Shown: piece after piece, positions 60,761-64,000 of the stretch | Layout of the letters: every line of letters starts with the position of its first letter | Numbering within the stretch: the stretch's first letter is position 1 | Source: CAVQCJ01 sp963711005 | GTDB taxonomy: Bacteria; Actinomycetota; Actinomycetes; Prado026 | Length of the DNA: 64,000 nt | Direction: 5' to 3' | Assembly (NCBI GenBank): GCA_963711005.1 | Contig: CAVQCJ010000006.1 | Coordinates: 372,001 to 436,000, forward strand | Notes under the pieces: generated by a model | Databases searched by the model: none | Told to the model about the DNA's origin: nothing | The model's input: only the letters and a program-made list of their open reading frames with translations | Made by a program: the position numbers and the translations under genes

Positions 60761-60917
60761 GGTGGGCCAAGGGTAGTCGGGGGTCCCCCTCCGGATGGGG
60801 TGTGGGACCGGCCCGGACATCGGCAGCACGTACGCTTGCAGTGGCTCGTCCGGGCCGCCGGGCCCGACCCGGCGGCGTCCGCGGCGGCGGGTCACGGCGA
60901 AGACAGTGGGTGGACGG

Positions 60918-61769
60918 GTGAGCGAGCTCGAGGCGATTCCCGAGCTGACCGACCCGGTGCTGATCGCGGCGTTCGAGGGCTGGAACGACGCCGCCGACTC
61001 GGCGACGGAGGCCATCGAGCACCTCGAGGAGGTCTGGGACGCCGAGCCGGTGGCCGAGCTGGATCCCGAGGACTACTACGACTTCCAGGTCAACCGCCCG
61101 CAGGTGTCGGTGTCCGAGGACGGGGCCCGCGAGATCACCTGGCCGACAACCCGCGTCTCGGTGGCGCGCGGTGTGGTTCCCGGCCGCGACGTCGTGCTGG
61201 TGCGCGGGATCGAGCCGAGCATGAGGTGGCGTTCCTACTGCAACGAGCTGCTCGGGTTGACCACCGACCTGGGTGTCGAGCTCGTCGTCACCCTGGGGGC
61301 GCTGCTCGCCGACACCCCGCACACCCGGCCGATCCCGGTCAGCGGAACTGTCTCGGACCCCGAGCTCGCCACGGCCATGGACCTGGAGACCTCGCGGTAC
61401 GAGGGCCCGACCGGCATCGTCGGCGTGCTGCAGGCGGCCTGTGGGGGCATCGGGCTGCCGGCCGTGTCGATCTGGGCCGCGGTCCCGCACTACGTCGCGC
61501 AGCCGCCGTGCCCCAAGGCCACCCTCGCGCTGCTGCGCAAGGTCGAGGATCTGCTGGACCTGACGGTCCCGCTGGGCGACCTGCCGGAGGAGGCGCGGGC
61601 CTGGGAGCGCGGCGTCGACGAGCTGGCGGCCGAGGACGAGGAGATCGCCGACTACGTCCGCACGCTCGAGCAGGCCCGGGACACCGCGGACCTGCCGGAG
61701 GCCTCCGGCGAGGCGATCGCCCAGGAGTTCGAGCGCTACCTGCGCCGCCGCACCGACGAGCGTCCCTGA
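60918..61769 (+). CDS. PAC2-family protein (proteasome assembly chaperone-like)
   Basis: A 283-residue PAC2-domain protein: DPVLIAAFEGWNDAADSATEA at the start (residues ~12-32), VLVRGIEPSMRWRSYCNELL, VVTLGALLADTPHTRPI, and YEGPTGIVGVLQAACGGIGLP (about 155-175). Family members in eukaryotes and archaea assist 20S proteasome assembly; in actinobacteria it is usually encoded near mshC, and its role is not established. The GTG is preceded by a weak site (GGGTGGACGG). It is divergent from metH and convergent with mshC. Confidence 0.9.
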   Translation: MSELEAIPELTDPVLIAAFEGWNDAADSATEAIEHLEEVWDAEPVAELDPEDYYDFQVNRPQVSVSEDGAREITWPTTRVSVARGVVPGRDVVLVRGIEPSMRWRSYCNELLGLTTDLGVELVVTLGALLADTPHTRPIPVSGTVSDPELATAMDLETSRYEGPTGIVGVLQAACGGIGLPAVSIWAAVPHYVAQPPCPKATLALLRKVEDLLDLTVPLGDLPEEARAWERGVDELAAEDEEIADYVRTLEQARDTADLPEASGEAIAQEFERYLRRRTDERP

Positions 61770-61787
61770 CGCCACCCCCGCCAGGGG

Positions 61788-63024
61788 TCAGAGGGCGATG
61801 CCGAGCAGGGCGTCGACGGTGGCGCGGACCAGGGCGGGGGCCTCGGGGTCGGCACCGCCGCGGAGCCGCTGCTCCTCGGCCCACCGGTCGACGGCGGCGA
61901 GCGCCTTCGGGGCGTCCAGGTCGTCGGACAGCGCAGCCCGGACCCCGGCCAGCACCAGCTCGGCCGCCGGGCCGGTCGCGGCGGCGACAGCGTCCCGCCA
62001 GCGCCCGAGCCGGGCGACAGCCGTCTCCAGGTCGGCGGGTGTCCACTCCCAGTCCGAGCGGTAGTGGTGCCCGAGCAGGGCCAGCCGGAGCGCCATCGGG
62101 TCGACGCCGGCCTCGCGCAGCCGCGAGACGAACACCAGGTTGCCGCGGGACTTGGACATCTTCTCGCCGTCCAGCCCGACCATCCCGGCGTGCACGTACG
62201 CCCGCGCGTACGGCCACTGCCCGGTCAGGACGTGCGCCTCGGATGCGCCCATCTCGTGGTGCGGGAAGGCCAGGTCCCGGCCGCCGCCCTGGACGTCGAA
62301 GGACATGCCCAGGTGGTCGAGCGCGATCGCCGTGCACTCGATGTGCCAGCCCGGCCGCCCGGGCCCCAGCGGGGAGTCCCAGGCCGGCTCGCCGGGACGG
62401 GCGGCCTGCCACAGCAGGCAGTCGAGCGGGTCCTTCTTGCCCGGCCGGGCCGGGTCGCCGCCCCGCTCGGCGAACAGCTCGAGCATCTGAGCACGGTCAA
62501 GGCGCGAGACCGATCCGAAGCGCTCGTCCGAGCCGACCGAGAAGTAGAGGTCGCCGTCGACGTCGTACGCCTGCCCGGCGTCGCGCAGCCGCTGGATCGC
62601 CGTCACGATGAGCGGGATCGACTCGACCGCCCCGACGTAGGCCTTCGGCGGCAGGATCCGCAGCGCGGTCATGTCCTCGCGGAACAGCTGCGGTCTCCTG
62701 CCGGGCCAGCTCGGCCCAGTCCACGCCGGTCGCCGCGGCACGCTCGAGCAGCGGGTCGTCGACGTCGGTGACGTTCTGGACGTAGTCCACTGCGTGGCCG
62801 TTGTCGCGCAGCACCCGGCCGACCAGGTCGAAGGTCAGGTACGTCGCCGCATGGCCCAGATGGGTGGCGTCGTAGGGGGTGATGCCGCACACGTACATGC
62901 GGGCGACCGGTCCGGGCGCCAGGGGGCGCACCTCGCCGGCGGCCGTGTCGTGGATCCGCAGCGGTACACCCCGGCCGGGGAGCGAAGGGACGTCGTCACC
63001 TCCAGGCAGGGTCCACGCTTCCAC
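61788..63024 (-). CDS. mshC: Mycothiol ligase MshC, frameshifted in this sequence
   Basis: A cysteinyl-tRNA-synthetase-like enzyme that joins cysteine to GlcN-inositol in mycothiol synthesis. The N-terminal part holds YVCGITPYDATHLGHAATYL with the HIGH-type motif and a zinc cysteine, and runs to LARQET. At about 62690 the frame moves one base and continues QLFREDMTALRILPPKAYVGA, the zinc-site WHIECTAIALDHLG with HHEMGASEA, and the KMSKS motif in EKMSKSRGN. Removing one G gives ~412 residues, normal length. The first residues (MEAWTLPGGDDVPSLPGRG) match the MshC rather than CysS opening. It is followed upstream by the PI3/4-kinase-like gene, 42 bases away. Confidence 0.93.
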
Positions 63025-63066
63025 GCAGCGAAGAATACGGGGCGACGGCGGTCCGCCGGGACGAGG

Positions 63067-63798
63067 CTAGAAGGGTGGCCACGGGATCGCCGGCCAGTCG
63101 CCGGACGGCTGGGGATGCCGCCCGGTCCGCAGCAGGCGGTCCACCCGGCGGCCGGCGGCCCGGACCTCGGAGACCGTCAGCAGCTCCCGGAGCCGGTCAC
63201 CGAGGTCGCCCTGCAGCTCCTCGGACAGCGTCTCGAGCACGCCCGTCGCTTCCTCGGTGAGCGGCTCGCCGCGCCACTGCCAGAGCAGGGTCCGCAGCTT
63301 GCCCGGCACGGCGAAGCAGACTCCGTGGTCGACGCCGAACACCCGGCCGTCGTCCGTCGGCAGCAGGTGGCCGCCCTTGCGGTCGGCGTTGTTGAGCACG
63401 ACGTCGAGGATGGCCATCCGGCGCAGGTCCGGGTGGTCGCTGCGGGCGAGCCAGGCGAGGTCGACCTCTTCGTCGACGTCGATCCACAGCTGGCACATGC
63501 CCGGGCCGAACGGCCCGTCGCGCAGCACCGTCGGCGGCACGATGTCCCAGCCCGTCGCAGCCGACACCAGGTAGGCGCCGACCTCGCGCGCGGCCAGCGT
63601 GCCGTCCGGGAAGTCCCACAACGGCCGCTCCCCGGCGATCGGCTTGTACACGCACGTGCGCGTGACGCCGTCCTGGGTCACCTCGCAGTACAGCGTCGCG
63701 TTGGACGCGTCCATCAGCCGGCCCACGACCTCGAGCTCGCCGCTCGCGAGCAGCGTCAGAGCCTGGTCGGTCGGCAGCCGACCGGTCACCCCGGTCAC
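63067..63798 (-). CDS. PI3/4-kinase-like protein, SCO1664 family
   Basis: A 243-residue protein of an actinobacterial family with the phosphatidylinositol 3/4-kinase fold. A Lys in TCVYKPIAGERPLWDFP (about residue 50), the catalytic-loop-like NNADRKGGHLL (about 136) and the metal-binding VFGVDHGVCF (about 153) are in the expected order. The substrate is not known. The GTG at 63798 was chosen because it overlaps the stop of the DUF3090 gene (GTGA), although an earlier in-frame start exists. It sits between DUF3090 and mshC, a conserved neighbourhood. Confidence 0.85.
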   Translation of the reverse strand: MTGVTGRLPTDQALTLLASGELEVVGRLMDASNATLYCEVTQDGVTRTCVYKPIAGERPLWDFPDGTLAAREVGAYLVSAATGWDIVPPTVLRDGPFGPGMCQLWIDVDEEVDLAWLARSDHPDLRRMAILDVVLNNADRKGGHLLPTDDGRVFGVDHGVCFAVPGKLRTLLWQWRGEPLTEEATGVLETLSEELQGDLGDRLRELLTVSEVRAAGRRVDRLLRTGRHPQPSGDWPAIPWPPF

Positions 63799-64000
63799 TG
63801 CCGCCGGTAGCCGTTCTGCCGGGGACAGATGTGCCCGGACGGGTCGAGCGGCAGGCCGCAGAACGGGCACGGCGGGCGGCCCGCCCCGACCACGGCCGCG
63901 GCCCGCTGCGCGAACGCCCGGGCGACCGCCGGGCTGAGCCGGACCCGCAGCACGTCCCCCGCCTCGGTCCCGCCGTCGTCCGGGCCGAGCGGGTCGGTCG
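63795..64000 (-). CDS. DUF3090-family protein, N-terminus outside the window
   Basis: The last ~67 residues are visible, including VRLSPAVARAFAQRAAAVV and a C-terminal zinc-finger-like CPFCGLPLDPSGHICPRQNGY with paired cysteines. The family is conserved in actinobacteria beside the SCO1664-type gene; function is unknown. The 3' end overlaps the next gene by four bases. The 5' part lies past base 64000. Confidence 0.85.
   Translation of the reverse strand, partial: TDPLGPDDGGTEAGDVLRVRLSPAVARAFAQRAAAVVGAGRPPCPFCGLPLDPSGHICPRQNGYRRQ

Noticed and set aside
60761..60917. Possible cobalamin riboswitch before metH (GCCACTGC on the minus strand)
   Set aside because: Only part of the B12 box is present; the rest of the conserved core is missing and the interval is too short.

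Overview
The window is very GC-rich, densely coded DNA from an actinobacterium. The evidence is the complete Pup-proteasome locus (mpa, dop, pup, prcB, prcA, pafA, with pafB and pafC), the mycothiol ligase mshC, the RNA polymerase-binding protein rbpA, a HelY-type helicase beside tatAC, a proteasome-assembly-chaperone (PAC2) homologue, and frequent GTG starts with 1- or 4-base stop/start overlaps. I cannot fix the genus. No rRNA, tRNA, CRISPR array, prophage or intact insertion sequence was seen.

Layout. 1-8.0 kb: end of an MFS transporter, small secreted proteins, a glycerophosphodiester phosphodiesterase, rbpA behind a SigR-type promoter, then fxsA, a polyprenol-phosphate mannosyltransferase and lnt. 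8.4-14.3 kb: a lysine-degradation cluster. kdd-kamD-kamE-kal run on the minus strand, kamA is divergent from them across a palindromic site, and an Lrp/AsnC regulator follows; these convert lysine through beta-lysine and 3,5-diaminohexanoate. 14.4-22.3 kb: acyl-CoA dehydrogenase, M24 peptidase, VOC protein, secreted proteins, poorly known small genes and an IS30 remnant. 22.3-33.2 kb: a 5'-3' exonuclease, desA with tandem palindromic operators, and a long minus-strand run (FKBP lipoprotein, FKBP, pafB, pafC, zinc-ribbon protein, tatA, tatC, lipid kinase, helY).

33.3-48.8 kb: the proteasome locus, interrupted twice on the opposite strand. A secreted peptidase with four peptidoglycan-binding modules lies between pafA and prcA. 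A tightly overlapping five-gene redox operon (membrane-anchored stub, ApbE, di-heme ferric-reductase-like protein, NuoF/SLBB protein, 3Fe-4S ferredoxin) lies between pup and dop. Upstream follow mpa, trmI and an M50 protease. 48.8-64 kb: a RecB-like nuclease behind a PafBC-type DNA-damage promoter, an ABC exporter, an SDR, a cyclic-nucleotide-binding protein, a large secreted protein, metH with an overlapping HAD phosphatase, PAC2, mshC, a PI3/4-kinase-like protein and the end of a DUF3090 gene.

Caveat: nine single-base frame breaks occur in seven conserved minus-strand genes (lnt, kdd, lipid kinase twice, small FKBP twice, trmI, M50 protease, mshC). In every case both halves retain family motifs, so uncorrected sequencing indels are more likely than true pseudogenes.
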